A stretch of DNA of 64,000 nucleotides from Kappaphycus alvarezii (Eukaryota > Rhodophyta > Florideophyceae > Gigartinales > Solieriaceae): positions 1 to 64,000 of the forward strand of contig NADL03000098.1 in assembly GCA_002205965.3 (NCBI GenBank), in the 5' to 3' direction. The position numbers and the translations under genes were made by a program. The notes under the pieces are model-generated. The model had not been told where the DNA came from and did no database searches. It saw nothing but the letters and a program-made list of their open reading frames with translations. Shown here piece by piece: positions 35,063-46,945 of this stretch. The stretch's first letter is position 1; the number at the start of each line of letters is the position of its first letter.

Positions 35063-35797
35063 TAGCATGAAATTAAAATTAGAACAAATCAAGGCGGTAT
35101 AAAATCAATTGGATAGACATCATGATAAGGCCATATTAGAAAAAAAGAAGCTGACCTGTATCAGGATGAGTTTTGACTTTCTTCACAAGAGAGGTGTGAC
35201 ATTGAATACTAGGAACAACAATAATCTGATAGATTTACGACAGGTCTCTGGTGGCCACTTCCCCATATCTTTCGACAGAGTAGTGATGCAGTACCTCCCA
35301 AAAATGTGGACCTACTTTCATAACCTCTCGCTTTAGGACAAGAACATAATCTTAGTAATGGTTGCTAACCTTTTTCGGTAAGCATTGGCCATTAAGACGT
35401 ATGGAAACATAGACAAATTTGAATATAGCAACGCATGATTACATTGAGTTCGTAGTGAGTCCGAGTAAAGGATGAAATCCATTCCTAGGCTCTCTTTCTT
35501 TACAAAGAACCCACTCCATAGTTTTTATTTGTGTATTTTGTGGTTGCACGTAGTCGTGCGTGAAAGAAATTCTAGAAGTTTTCATGGCATTGAATGACGC
35601 TCGTGCAAAACTCTCCTCAATCCCTTCTCTAAGCTTGGACAGATTTTGTAATGCGTGTGATTATCTTTAGTAATAGTCCAAGGTTTTATGTACTTTGATT
35701 GGAATACTGCCCATTTCATATAGTGCTGCATGGCTGTGGTGCTGTTGGCAATGGTACTGTACCGGTATAGACAGAGCTGATTTTGGTGATTTTTTTA
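35063..35797. other. No supported gene
   Basis: A 75-codon plus frame (35109-35336) has no recognisable motif. No repeat or regulatory element is evident. Confidence 0.4.
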
Positions 35798-36061
35798 TCA
35801 TCCGATTTTTATTCGTGCCTGCGTACTGATACCAGCAGGTTCTGTACTATACATTAAGGGTATTTTTCGATTGTTGCCTACCATTGGTCTGGATACTGTA
35901 TACTCACCCAAGTGGTCCAGAGGGCGTGTGCTACAGACCACTCGGCCCAAAACTTGGACCTGACATTTTGCTGGAAAAATGAACGCATTGGGCCAGTTGT
36001 TGACTTTACTCATCTTTAACTCGGATATCATTACTTGGCTGGTATTTACTTTACTAACCAT
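35798..36061 (-). CDS. Orphan ORF, 87 residues, with upstream TATA-like box
   Basis: An ATG-initiated frame ending in consecutive TGA and TAA stops. A TATA-like tgtataaatac lies about 40 bp upstream of the ATG on the minus strand. The product has two Cys about 10 residues apart (AKC, VVC) and no signal peptide or known domain. It could be a short gene, or a terminal exon of a longer one, but coding status is unproven. Confidence 0.25.
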   Translation of the reverse strand: MVSKVNTSQVMISELKMSKVNNWPNAFIFPAKCQVQVLGRVVCSTRPLDHLGEYTVSRPMVGNNRKIPLMYSTEPAGISTQARIKIG

Positions 36062-36949
36062 GCAGTCGTAGATAATGGCAACCTAGCCAACTTGTATTTA
36101 TACATAACTGGCCACTAGGGGCCCAAGAATAGACAACCACCACGGTGTTAGCTCTGAGCTTGACTCCCAACTTCCGCCTTTGCAGCAACCTTGGCAACCG
36201 CAACTTTGGCTATAACCACTTTATCACCCCTGATTTCCTTTCCATTTTCTCCTCTCTATTCTGTAATATAGTACCCCATTCATTGCTCTTTTTTGATATT
36301 TAGTCATACATATCGCCTCGTATTCCGGCTTCTATACACAAAAGAAGCTTGAAGTTTGTCGTTGGTGAAAACCGTCTTGTCTCCAAAGGAGATATGCAGC
36401 ACTGCTCACTCACACTACATCTCTTTTTGTCAAATCTTGCACCTCTGGAGTCTTCGATTTTTTGACTCAATTCTTCTCAAGGTTCTAGAATTCCACGGGT
36501 CCCGGTCCGGCATTATAATCCGGAGTTCGACTATACCGTCCAGTAGTCCAAGGAATCACCCAAGCACTACCCCCCATATTTTCGCCATCGACGGACTGTT
36601 TCTACTGCACTGAAGGGTGCTTGAATAAAAATAGGGACAGCGAACACCCTGTTATTCTTGGTACGTGTGTGTTGGTTTTCTCCTTTTCTGGTTGTATTCT
36701 GTACCTAGATGATAAAAACTGCGCACCGTGCATTACACCCCTGTGGCTTTTCCATGGACGAAAAGACCTTTAGAGCTGTCTGGAAAGGTTTGAGCTAACT
36801 TATTCGTACTTTCGTTTTTTGCCTTTGACAACGCTTCAGGTGATCTACAAATTTCTGTGGCCCATTGCTTGGCTCCCCTACGTTTCCCACCGATTATAGT
36901 TGCCGTCACATCTCTTTCTAGAGTTCTTGCATCCTAATTGTATATGACG

Positions 36950-37234
36950 TCAAATAGCGAGCGACAACTTAGACCCTTTCTTCGGCGATACCCATACTAT
37001 TCCTTTCGCAAAGCACTTCCCCACTCGATATCCTCGGCTGCAACAGTTTTCAATACTGCAATTTTGATTGCTCCTGCTAATCTCTATGCTATCTTTCCTA
37101 TTATTCGTAGGAACGTAGGCAGTAATCGTTTTCAATTGAATACCTATCTCTTTCAAAAATTGCAGACAGGTTTTCGCAGCGAAACAAAGATCTTTATAAG
37201 AAATATGTATTTTTTGCGTGGTAAAGCCGCTCAA
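36950..37234 (-). CDS. Cys-containing ORF downstream of the secreted-protein gene
   Basis: A 94-codon open frame without an ATG start (first codon TTG), only 26 bp downstream of the stop of the cysteine-rich gene on the same strand. It contains DLC, KTC, and later QNC-SIEN-CC-SRGYRVGK-C. This C-x4-CC-x8-C spacing resembles the second half of a hydrophobin-type cysteine pattern. It may be a third exon of that gene or a partial duplicate. A 46-nt removal with a non-standard GTCATT donor at about 37274 would join the frames. This is inference. Confidence 0.3.
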   Translation of the reverse strand: MSGFTTQKIHISYKDLCFAAKTCLQFLKEIGIQLKTITAYVPTNNRKDSIEISRSNQNCSIENCCSRGYRVGKCFAKGIVWVSPKKGSKLSLAI

Positions 37235-37259
37235 TTATGTTTTTACATGAAATTAAGGA

Positions 37260-37670
37260 CTATCTTTTCAATGACCTTTTAGCTGCGACTGCAATTGGAC
37301 AGCAAGTGTTGTATTTCACTTCACCAGTCTTACAGCTTTTCACGAATTTACTGCAGCTACTGTACTGTAGATTCAATCCATTGGTAACCTTAAAACCAGG
37401 GCTAGTAGGCACTTTGCTGTCATTACACTTTTCCTCACAGTTCTGATCACAGCGTTTGACCCCATTGGTACACTTGGAATAGCTACGTGCGGGTTGCACA
37501 CTGGGATATTATATCATTGCTTTACCAATCAAAAGTTGCCTTGCTATTCCATGCCACCTGGACCAGTGTAATTCTTACATCTTTTCAGAATATATCGCCA
37601 GTGCCGATAACAACTCTAAAAGCGCTATTGACGATACCGTCAGTGCTGTTTTACGGGAAAAACGTTGCAT
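37260..37670 (-). CDS. Small secreted cysteine-rich protein, two exons
   Basis: Exon 1 (37670-37579) encodes 30 codons plus two bases. Exon 2 (37500-37260) completes the codon and runs to a TAG. The intron (37578-37501, 78 nt) has GTAAGA at its start and CCCAG at its end. Without splicing the frame stops at once, which supports the intron. The 110-residue product begins MQRFSRKTALTV, with a basic start followed by a hydrophobic run and a likely cleavage after SALA, so it should enter the secretory pathway. The mature part has eight cysteines: four close together (SKC, KRC, QNC, EKC), then SSC, KSC and a CC pair, suggesting disulfide bonds. A tttatac box lies roughly 60 bp upstream of the ATG. 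Such small Cys-rich secreted proteins are often effectors or surface proteins in fungi; the actual function is unknown. Confidence 0.7.
37501..37578 (-). other. Intron of the secreted cysteine-rich gene
   Basis: 78 nt, GTAAGA...CCCAG. Size and donor are typical of filamentous ascomycetes. No perfect CTAAC branch site is present; aatgatat about 15 bases from the acceptor is the nearest candidate. Confidence 0.65.
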
Positions 37671-37699
37671 TCAATACTGTTCGACTGCATTTTCCTTTA

Positions 37700-39070
37700 G
37701 CATGTAGTTATCTCTAGTTCTGTATAAACCCTGGTTTGGAGTGGCCGGCTAAACCAGCCAGACTTAACCAAAAGTTTCATCCACAGTTCTACCTAGATCT
37801 GCTGGTGTGCGGTTTAACACTCCACAGCAAGTGAGATGCTCAACAACTATGGGATGATATTTGTTTCCAGAAGACGTTTCATTGAACGGAACGGCAAAGT
37901 CCACTAAGAAAGATTTAAATGGACTGGCAATGGAAATCTTAATGTGTTATTTAGTCCCGGATCGGAGTAAAGTTTTGAAAATATTATCACAGTATTTCAC
38001 AAAATAAAAAAATATCTTTATGCATATTGGGCCATCAATATCTTTCCGCAATGAATTCCCCTATCTTTAGATGTGTCAATGACGTATATCCTTCTGAAAC
38101 ATCCTAAAGATCTTTGTTCATTCTTATATGGGGCTGCTAGACTCGAAACGGATTTAATGACTTACAAAACATTTTCTTCGCTCAGAACAAAGGTAATCTG
38201 GTTCCAATGCACCCATTCTCAGTGCTTCATGTGGTAGATTTGTATTTATACGTCCTCTAAGAATCAAATGAGTTTCTCAATATTAGATTTAATCGTTTTT
38301 CTAGCGCAATTCTAGCATTTCTGAAATCCTCGTAATTATTGAGTCTAGATTTAGAAACAATTTAAAACGACGAACACCAAAAATGTCGGGCCACCTTGCC
38401 ATCTGATTACATCCAACTTTTCTTTTATATGCTGGATTTAGTTACTGGTGTTTTGTTGCCTGTATTAACCTTTCGACTTATAAAAGATAATCTCTAAACT
38501 TTTCAATGCAAAAGTTCTGCCAGAGTTCCCTTCTTTCAGACAGATTATCTCTGCTCTATATCACTTAGAGTTCTTATTAGCGGATAAGATTGGAATTATT
38601 CTCCCTTTTCATCATTTTAGGACATAATTGCTCCCAAAGATCGATCAGATTCATCTTTATCCACTATTAATGGATTTTTAAAATCTAGATACATGACTAG
38701 TAGGAGGGCATATATTCCTTTTGAATCTGTCGAATACGATTTGCATTTCCTCGTTATAAAATTCCATATTTTGAATTTTAGACCTGTAGCGCTGCCGTGG
38801 TCATCGCTAAATCATTGATGAACCCTCTTAGCATTGAAATACGAGGATAGACCAAAGAGGCTTCGATTTCCGGATTTAATCTTGATCTTTGGGTCAAACT
38901 CAATTTTCCGCGTTTTCCTGATCACCTTTGATTCAACTTTGATCTGTAATGTGGGTAAGTACCTTGAGTGAGTCTTGCTCAAAGAATTATTTGACCAATT
39001 TGAATTCCAAGCTGCAATCTGATATCTCCACCACTGTCTCGAAATACGAAATATACTAATCATTGATAGT
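37700..39070. other. No supported gene
   Basis: AT-rich. An 83-codon minus frame (39063-38812, ATG start, basic, Trp-rich N-terminus) is the longest and has no known motif. Confidence 0.4.
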
Positions 39071-39075
39071 TTGGG

Positions 39076-39255
39076 ACCTCTGAAGTTTGCTACCAGATGC
39101 CTTTACGGACCCCCTGACCTCTGCATTTGGCTTCTTTAGAGTGCGTTACTTCACTGCCATTACTGCTCCGGCATGCACTTTGAGCCGATTCTGATTGTCT
39201 GGGGTTTGGAGTACTTTGGGATAAAGTCGAATAAACGGTATCCTTGTTGGTATGA
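39076..39255 (-). repeat. Short-repeat copy, isolated in AT-rich DNA
   Basis: Contains tttacggaccccctgacctc, the gccattactgctccggcatg core and the tttggagtactttgggata stretch. These align with 26953-27145 and, over the right half, with 19655-19740. The terminal ggttt-gggtg end is degraded here. It has the same orientation as the other two copies. Confidence 0.75.
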
Positions 39256-39259
39256 AACA

Positions 39260-42200
39260 GAGCCGTTTCGAAAATCTCTGATTCATTCATCCCGAGATCT
39301 ACCTTTTTCTTATTTCAAACTAATCGCACTACCTTTTCTTTCAAAAAAATCCTAAAATTACTTTTCCTTCAGGGAACCAATCTTATTGTCTGACTCCAAT
39401 CTATTTTATTTTTTGTATTTTGGTCTTCGTTTTTCGAAGAGACTTATTTCTACTCTCAATCCGTTTTGCCCTTAAAATTCGCTTTCGATAATTTATCATG
39501 CGAAAGTTTTCTTTTATCCCGAATTTATGGAAATAAAAAGCCGGAGCATGGCCTCTCATTTCTAATTTTGTACAAAATCATGCAAAATAAGGAAAAGATG
39601 CCCCCATTTAAAGTTTCATAGCAATGTCGCTAAAGAACCTCACCTACCTTCAACTTCTCCATCATTTCACCACCACAATTCCTTATTTTTATATCAATAT
39701 GGTTCATATCTTCTCGTCTTTTACCATCAAGAAATCAGCCAGAGCTCTGCGTTTCATAAACGGCCTGAATTCGATGATCACTGGGACAACTAACTATGAC
39801 TAATAACTCAGACGGAAGGACCAGTAAATCCTTCGGGAGTGGTCTCGTATTTACTTTGTGGAAAATGCAGAGGATGTGGGGGGTTTGGAGAAAACAGGTG
39901 ACCGTACGGAGGGATAAGAGGACCTTGACACGTTGAAGGAGGCTGACTACCAATCTGGGCTTTTAGAAAAAAAATTTACGGACTAAATGGGAAAAGTGTA
40001 CAGTTCAGAGTAGTTTTTTGGCTCTGGAATCGAGAATGGATCTTGTGTGAAATACTCCTAGATATTTACCTATAGTTTATTTACTGTTAGTCTTTCTTGT
40101 CCAAAAGGTTCCCTGCAATTCATTTCATTCTTTTTACTATGTTTTTTGAGACTTTATCGTAAGAAAATTCTACATAAGCTTAGTAAACTGCTTCCATTAG
40201 TAGAGGTCAACAAAGTTGCCCAGCTATCTCAAGTGCAGAGCCGAATCGCTGAAAATTTGAAAGGCAGCTTCTGACCTAAGAAACGTTTCTTTTCTCATGT
40301 CCCCTCTTACAGGTGGGAAAACCTGCCTCTTCTAGACTTACCGCTAGCCTCTTGACTATCCATCCTTGTTCTCGTCCTCAGGTTCCCAGAACTATACTAT
40401 GCTAACACTTTGTTCCTTGCAACTCCTCCGCCGTGGGATAATTGGCGAGAATCTCATCCTGTATGATTTATTCCTATGAAATATCTTATGTAAATTCCGC
40501 AAGCAAGGATACCCAGTTCACCTCATTTCTTTTCTGACTATATCCTATGAAGCGGCAGGAACGATTAGTCGCGTCGTCTAGCGAGCATAAACCATGTCTA
40601 TAGCGCGGCATAACGACAGAACTTTGGTATACAAAATTCCGTTGAAATATCTCCTCGTTCACTGATAAAATGGTTCAGCACTTTTATTTTCCGGGAATTA
40701 GGTCAAGTTACAGCGAATCGAGAGGAAAATTTGAGCTTAACTTAAGACATAAGTTCTCAGGTGACAGATTCCTTCGATATTGATCGCGCGAGAACCTTCA
40801 CATCTCTGGAGAGAAGTACGAAATAAATTTACTCCCACGGGCATCATCTCATTTCTCCTGCTGTGTCGGAACGACTCAGTACTGAGTCACTCGAAATATA
40901 ATTAACGAGCACGGAAAGGTAGGAAATCAATGGGAAATAAATTTGCACTAATTTTTGGTTGGCCGTGCCAGAGTTACAAAGTGGAAACAATATACAAAAT
41001 TGAGCCAATTTTACCCTTTATTTCCTCATATCACTTATTTGGACGATATATTTTTGTGTCTTTTGCCTAGCTGTCAATATTTCAGCAGTAATTAGTCCCT
41101 GCGAGAATGTCAGCATAACTGCTTTTAAAATTTATTTTCTTCGTGGTCGTAACCGAGTCTTATAGTATTCAGTTAGACTGAATACTCCTTCAGTATCGGG
41201 CTCTGGTATCGCTAAAATAAATCCGTTATCATTAAGAGGTCTTCACCATTGGATCGTTAATCTCCCAACTTTAGTGATTCATACTGCATATATGCCTACC
41301 CGAAGAATGAATAAATTGTATTCTAGAGGAATTAAATTTTATTCACCTACTTTAACCTCGTAAAGGATCACCATCATTTGATGGTACATCAGGTTCATTT
41401 GATAAGTATTTGCTGTTCGTCGTGATGATATTTGGGGGCTTAGGTCATCTATTTTGGGAGGAGAGCATCAGTTTTATATCAAGGGAGAATATTCACCTCA
41501 ATTATCTATCAGGAGGTTTTATCCCAAAGATACATAACTCGTCAGCTCCTCTGAAAATTAAAGCCTGAGGCACACTATCTGAATAATTCAGTTCCTAGCA
41601 ATTAGTTACTCTTATGTTTTTGATAAATATTGAATAGATGTGTTGAACAAAAATTGAACCAGCCTGCATGAAATCTAAATTTCGGAAAAAGAAAAGCAGC
41701 ATCAATAGTAGCTTATATGATTAATTTATACATGGGTGTTAGCATAAAATTGTCATCTTTCCACGTAGTCTAAAGTCTGCTCCTAGCCTCTCTTCAAATG
41801 TATTTGGATGTCACTTCAGTTTTTGGTTAGTGCATATCTTGGTTGAAATTGATCCTGATTAGAAAAATATTCCATACCCATTACTGATGGGAACAAGACG
41901 ATATGCGTGAAAATTTCCCCTTTATTTCTTTCCTGATATCGAGCAGAGCTTTAAGTTAGTTTGCTTTCTTCGATCACACAAGGGCTGGACTACTTACATT
42001 GAAATGAAAACGAACTCGCAGCCTAGTTTGTTGCCGTTCTATAAATAAAAATTAATCCTTAGTGTACTATGAACTTTCACTTCCATAACTTGAGCTTTAA
42101 TTTCTGCTTTCAGCTACCATGTGGCGTCATATCTAATTTTCAGATCCAAAAAATCGAATTAAATTCTTCCTACCACTGCCTCTCCTTGATATTTCCCCTC

Positions 42201-42600
42201 TATCGACTTTTTGGAGATCTCCAGTGCACAATTTGCTTTGGTCAGCCTACAATTTAACATTTTTTGTAGATATAACTGCATTTCAATTTTGAAAAAACTT
42301 ATTTAAACGATATTCACTTCTGAAGTACTGTTTACATCGCCCTCTTGAAGCTTCGGATTGTTTTTTCAGCTTTGTCACTACACACAGCAGCTCCAGCGAG
42401 AACCTTTTCTATTTTAGTTCCTTTCTCTTCCTGAAAATGAAGAACGGAAGTTGTAGTCAAATTAAAAGCGTTAACCGACATGATCCCAAAGGCGGTTAGG
42501 AGATCATTTCGGCGGGAATAGACAAATTGTGGTGATGAAAGTCGCTGGTGGAGAGGTCGTGGTGATAATAAAGGGAAAGATCCGTGGTGTGATATCGTGA
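39260..42600. other. No supported gene
   Basis: AT-rich DNA with no frame above about 75 codons and no recognisable repeat. A 62-codon plus frame at 42069-42257 with a few Cys is at chance level. Confidence 0.5.
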
Positions 42601-42611
42601 AAACCTTATCA

Positions 42612-43612
42612 TCAATAAATCTGCGAGAATCCGAAAGGTTGAGTCGCGATGGAGGAGGCAGTAACTGGGGAATGGAATCTCGGCGAGTAATGCGTATTTG
42701 AGAGTTTACGGCCCACAGTAGACTGGATATGGTCCAAAACGCTGGTAAACATGCCGAATTTATATAGCATTAGGGAGGTGATTTGAGTCAAATGGTCTCT
42801 TCCTGAACTCTGGGTTATATATCTTGCAACTTTCAATCTATGAAGGAGGTACAGAGATCTCAGGTTTGAGTTCGCACTATAATGAGAGAGGAGAAGCTGT
42901 TTTATTATCAGTTGGAATATCAAAAATAGCCTTAAATAGATTAAAAGGAAAGAAGATCAAGCTCAGCGGCACATAAAAAAATGAAGGACTAGGCCGCGAT
43001 CATAGAGCATTAGTACGGAGAGTCTCTGATTGCTATTGAGAAAAAGGGAGCTCATGTCTTTATTGAGTAATATTGAGAGAGATTTAACCAAAAATAAGCC
43101 TTTACTATTTCTCCTTAGAGGCCTTGGGTGTCATGACTGGACAGATCGGCAATTTTGCAGAGATAAAATAGGGAAGGTATCTTCTTGAGATTTGAAGCAA
43201 TGAGGAATGTAGATGAATAGGTACATGATACAGGTTGAATACAGGAGGAAGAGTGTGTGTCAGCAAAATATCAATGAAAGTGACGGAAGCAGCAAGGGAT
43301 GCAGGAATGGGGTCAGTAAACGTACTTTTTAGAGAAAAATTGTCGCCACAGGAATGATAAATTGCGTAAAAGGATCTTAAAGGGAATTTATGATGCAGAG
43401 AATCGAAGGAAACCTGGCATTTTTTCCTCAAATAATGGGGAAAAGTAGAGCAGAAGGCGGACAAAAACGTGTTGGAGAGATAATAAGAGATATTTTTGAG
43501 GTCCGAAAGTCAGAAATTGTGTCATCGAAGATACACATACAAGGAGAGTTAATAGCGAGAAGTTAATGAGAAAAAGAATTGTGCTCTCCAAAAGTGAAGC
43601 TTCGGAAGCCAT
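42612..43612 (-). other. Block of overlapping minus-strand frames, coding status unclear
   Basis: Three frames lie here: 42923-42612 (103 codons), 43464-43105 (119 codons, opening at TTG) and 43612-43388 (74 codons, ATG). The plus strand is purine-rich, which by itself lengthens minus-strand frames. The 74-codon frame starts with a hydrophobic segment (TILFLINFSLLTLLVCV) that could be a signal anchor. The frames overlap out of register. I cannot build a gene. Confidence 0.2.
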
Positions 43613-43759
43613 GTTGGCATGTAGAAAATTGAAATAGCCATTGGAATGGAGACTTTTGCACCATTTCAGGTTAACGAATGAAAAAAATAGTTCGATGAAA
43701 GCCAGAAGTTGCAGAGGTGGGAGAATATTTTCGGCGTAATTTTCTGCTTTCCCTAACTC

Positions 43760-44114
43760 CTATTTCTTTGGATGGGAGCACGAGCATATATTTTGGCTGT
43801 CATCTGTGTTTCCGTACTCTATGCGTAAGTAGAAATTTATGATCCCATCGATACCTTCATCTATCTCTCCATACTGGAGACAACCGCAACTGTAAGTGTT
43901 GAGACCGTTCTTATAGGGAAAACGAAAATTTCGCTCGATTCTTTGTACTTTGAAAGCTTGTATACAGCGATCTATGTAATATCTCACTTTTCTTAAAACT
44001 TTATTCCGAAATTACTTTATTTCTGGTTGCAAAGCTAACATTTGTTACAGTAAGCGAAAACGCCGCCCCTAACGATAGGCCATAAGTTATATCTTTTTTT
44101 TCTATAAATCGCAT
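43760..44114 (-). pseudogene. Possible secreted-protein gene interrupted by one frameshift
   Basis: ATG at 44114 opens a frame with a signal-peptide profile: MRFIEKKD, then a hydrophobic run (GLSLGAAFSLTV) to a possible cleavage after SFA. It stops at about 44003. A one-base shift there leads into a 75-codon frame ending at 43760, with Cys at RC, SCGC and ICSC, aromatic residues and an acidic middle. The layout (signal peptide plus small Cys-bearing body of about 80 residues) fits a small fungal secreted protein. A single-base lesion, a sequencing error or an unusual short intron could explain the break. No standard intron fits the phases. Confidence 0.35.
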
Positions 44115-44696
44115 TTCATATCGCTGTTCCAACCACCTTTTTTATGTGTGTAAACAAACCGGGTTTCTTTTCTTCTTTTTTAATTTCTCTTTTTCATTTT
44201 AATATGGATAAGTAGGGACCTCCTACCATTTACGTAATCCGCAATAATGTTCTAATTATCTTGTAAGAATAAATTCCCATTCACGACCCCAAATATCTTC
44301 ATCTCTGATCAAGTTTTATACCTATTACTTTTACCACTAAAATTCACCTCTATCACCGCAATTACTGCGGGCACTAGACTTTAGAATCAATTTTTGTTTG
44401 TTTCAGTATGCGTTAAACTGGTAGCGTCTGATTTTTTTCACTATTTAATCACATCGGGGACGGCCAAACGTAATCTAATATCCCACAGTGACTTTCAATA
44501 AGCTTCCAGCCTATCCTTCACCGTCACTTCCTGCAATTTCCTCGCTGTCATTGAGGTATACATCCCCCGCATTCCCATCAAGGCGCTGAATCTATGTACA
44601 TATGATCTTATTACATCCGAAAACTACCCTTGTAGACAAAAGAAGGAATATCATTGAGTTTGTACGAAATATGTTTTTGGAAGGTCAACGGGTGGA

Positions 44697-44760
44697 GAAG
44701 GGGGAAATGTTTGGGTGCTTTAATTTTTTGAAATATGCGGTCGATTGGAGCCCGGGGTAT
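44697..44760 (+). repeat. Short-repeat end beside the GC-rich ORF island
   Basis: Begins agggggaaatgtttgggtgc, then tttaattttttgaaatatgc and ggtcga. It matches the family end over about 45 bp. No opposite end was found within 300 bp. Confidence 0.65.
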
Positions 44761-44837
44761 CTCAGAGGGATACCGATGATGGAAAGTCCTATTTGCCAGC
44801 AAATTACCGGGAGCATACTACGAGATATGCCCACCCC

Positions 44838-45982
44838 TTACTCATACTTCTCTCCACCAGCTTCTAACCCCTCCAGATCGGTAGCGACATCACCGACGTC
44901 GTCGCCATCCGAAGAGTTGAGATCAGACCAGTCCATCCAGCGAGCAGGCACCCACAAATGCTCCGTGCCGTAGGGTCCCATCACAGGCAGGTTAGTGTCC
45001 TTCTCAGTGGCCGTAATAATCCCACTGTCGCGCCATGACGTCTGCCCATAGACGCCTTTGGGTGTTGTTTGGTAATCGGCGGCTTCCACCAAGGTAGAAG
45101 AGCAGAGCTTCCCGCCACTAGGTAGCGGGCGCGGGGTGTTCGGTACCATAGGGTAGTTCACTATAGGCCTGTTTCTTTGGAGAACAGACGGAGCCGAGTG
45201 GGAATCCGACCTTAAGCCATCAAATATTGCGAACAAAAAGTCCCTCACGGAGCCGTGCAAACCACGCGTTGCTGTCTTGGACACACGAGGTACCACATCG
45301 CATATGATTGCCTTCACCACGTGACCGATCCCGTAGTCACGCCACACAGTTACACTGTGCAGGCGGGTGAACCGTTGGAGTTCAGAAACGAGGTGCTTGA
45401 CCTGTGCATGTAGCCCGTTGAGGTCTTGTTTCGGTTCACGGAGAAGGGAACGGACGTCACTTTCTAGAGCGAAGTAGACCAGTCGCAAATATAGAGAAGA
45501 TTCTCCGGGCAGCTTAAGCTTCCGCGGGACGTCCGACCAAGCGGCCTCCGTCCTCGCGAAGGGTGCTGGGATCCTCCGGGGTGTCCAAATGCCAGTCTCC
45601 TTCGTCTACGCCTTCCTCTCCGCAATCGTCTGACAAGTTGAACATCGGGATGGTCAAGTAAAGATTGCAGGGAGTAGAGTGTAGCTCGCCCAAATGGTCT
45701 GGTGGAGAATGAAGTGATTGTGGTTCTTGAGGAAGTAGACAGGGTTTGCTAATCGTTTGAGAAAGCAGTGGTCCCACAATCTTTTTTCGCAGGTGGAAAG
45801 GCAGAGTTCATGATGGTAAATTGGAGATACAGATGTTTCAAAATATGAGAGAGGACTCCATGGGATAGGACAGAAGATACAATGGGTGGGGAGTTACATG
45901 GAGTGGGTGACGAAGTACCCATGATGGAGCCGGACGCGGAAGTTCTCATTGTTATTAGTGTCCAGGGAGACGCGACTGACAT
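44838..45982 (-). pseudogene. GC-rich ORF island, unknown protein, frames broken
   Basis: Minus-strand frames overlap in succession. From 45982 (ATG) run 77 codons, from 45777 run 87 codons with an acidic patch (SDDCGEEGVDEGDWHLD), and a third frame is open from 45605 to 44838 (255 codons). The long frame includes LNGLHAQVKHLVSELQRFT, a predicted helical segment, and a C-terminus with WVPARWMDWSDL followed by an acidic tail. No family is recognised. Base composition is far richer in GC than the DNA on either side. The open length suggests true past coding, but at least two frame changes without good splice sites argue for a pseudogene or a repeat-borne ORF. Confidence 0.35.
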
Positions 45983-45989
45983 GTAAAAA

Positions 45990-46945
45990 CCATTCGCGGG
46001 TATGTTTGTGAAAAATAAGGTTAGTTTTAAATAATTGAAGGAAATGTTAAGTTAAAATCTAGAGGATGAGGGTTACGCGACAGAGATTCAGTAACCGTAT
46101 GTGAGATACCGTTTTCTGAATTTTTTGCGCCCATAATATCGGCTCCAATGTGTATTGTTATATCTTTTATGAATCAAAAATATTTCACAACTAGGATTAA
46201 ATTATATAGCTGATTGAAACTCTTTTTATAAGACAGATAAAGAAAACTAGGAAACATCTTCAAGTTAATAACCAGGTAGTAAAGAATTTTAATTCCAATT
46301 TTAATTCTACAGAAAGCTTTCCTTCCGGATATCCAATGAGTTCATGTGGAAGGAGCGGTCCTTTTCCTACATATTCATGGAAATTTAGTTCCTCGATCTA
46401 ACTGCTCTTAGTGTGTTTTACAGCCATACCAAGGTATCACTTTTCTATCCTTCCATGACTCTGTTTACGAATTACAGGCCCGTAAAGTTTAATTTTCACC
46501 GACTTACTGCTATCGCCTATGGTTATTTCGACTTCAATATAAATTACCTCGCTTACACGTCTGCTCCAATCTCCACTCAGTGCTCGAGAAGTTTCTATTG
46601 CCTTTAGCGCCCATAAAAGCGGTTAGTTTTTCGAATCATGCTATTTTAGCGAATTAATATCGCCAAGCCCTTTTACACTGCCTAGTTAGCCCCTATGACC
46701 ACCATGATATGTCCTCTGCAGACAGAACTCGCATCTAGTTGGCTATATTCATCTCTCCTCACTACCAACCTTTTTCACAAGCATAGATAACTCCGAAATC
46801 TCTCAGTTTCCTTTCCTACGACCTTATCCGCATCCCTACATCTGTTTAGTAACCCTAACCTGCTTTCCCTCCCCCTCTGTCGTTCTATTTCAAGAATATA
46901 GCTACCTCCCCTACGAAATCGCCAGCTCAAACAACAACATTGTCG
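45990..46945. other. No supported gene
   Basis: Returns to AT-rich composition. Only a 64-codon plus frame at 46413-46607, at chance level. Confidence 0.4.

Noticed and set aside
36938..37282. 114-codon plus-strand frame
   Set aside because: Lies opposite the Cys-containing minus-strand frame and the spliced secreted gene, and has no motif of its own.
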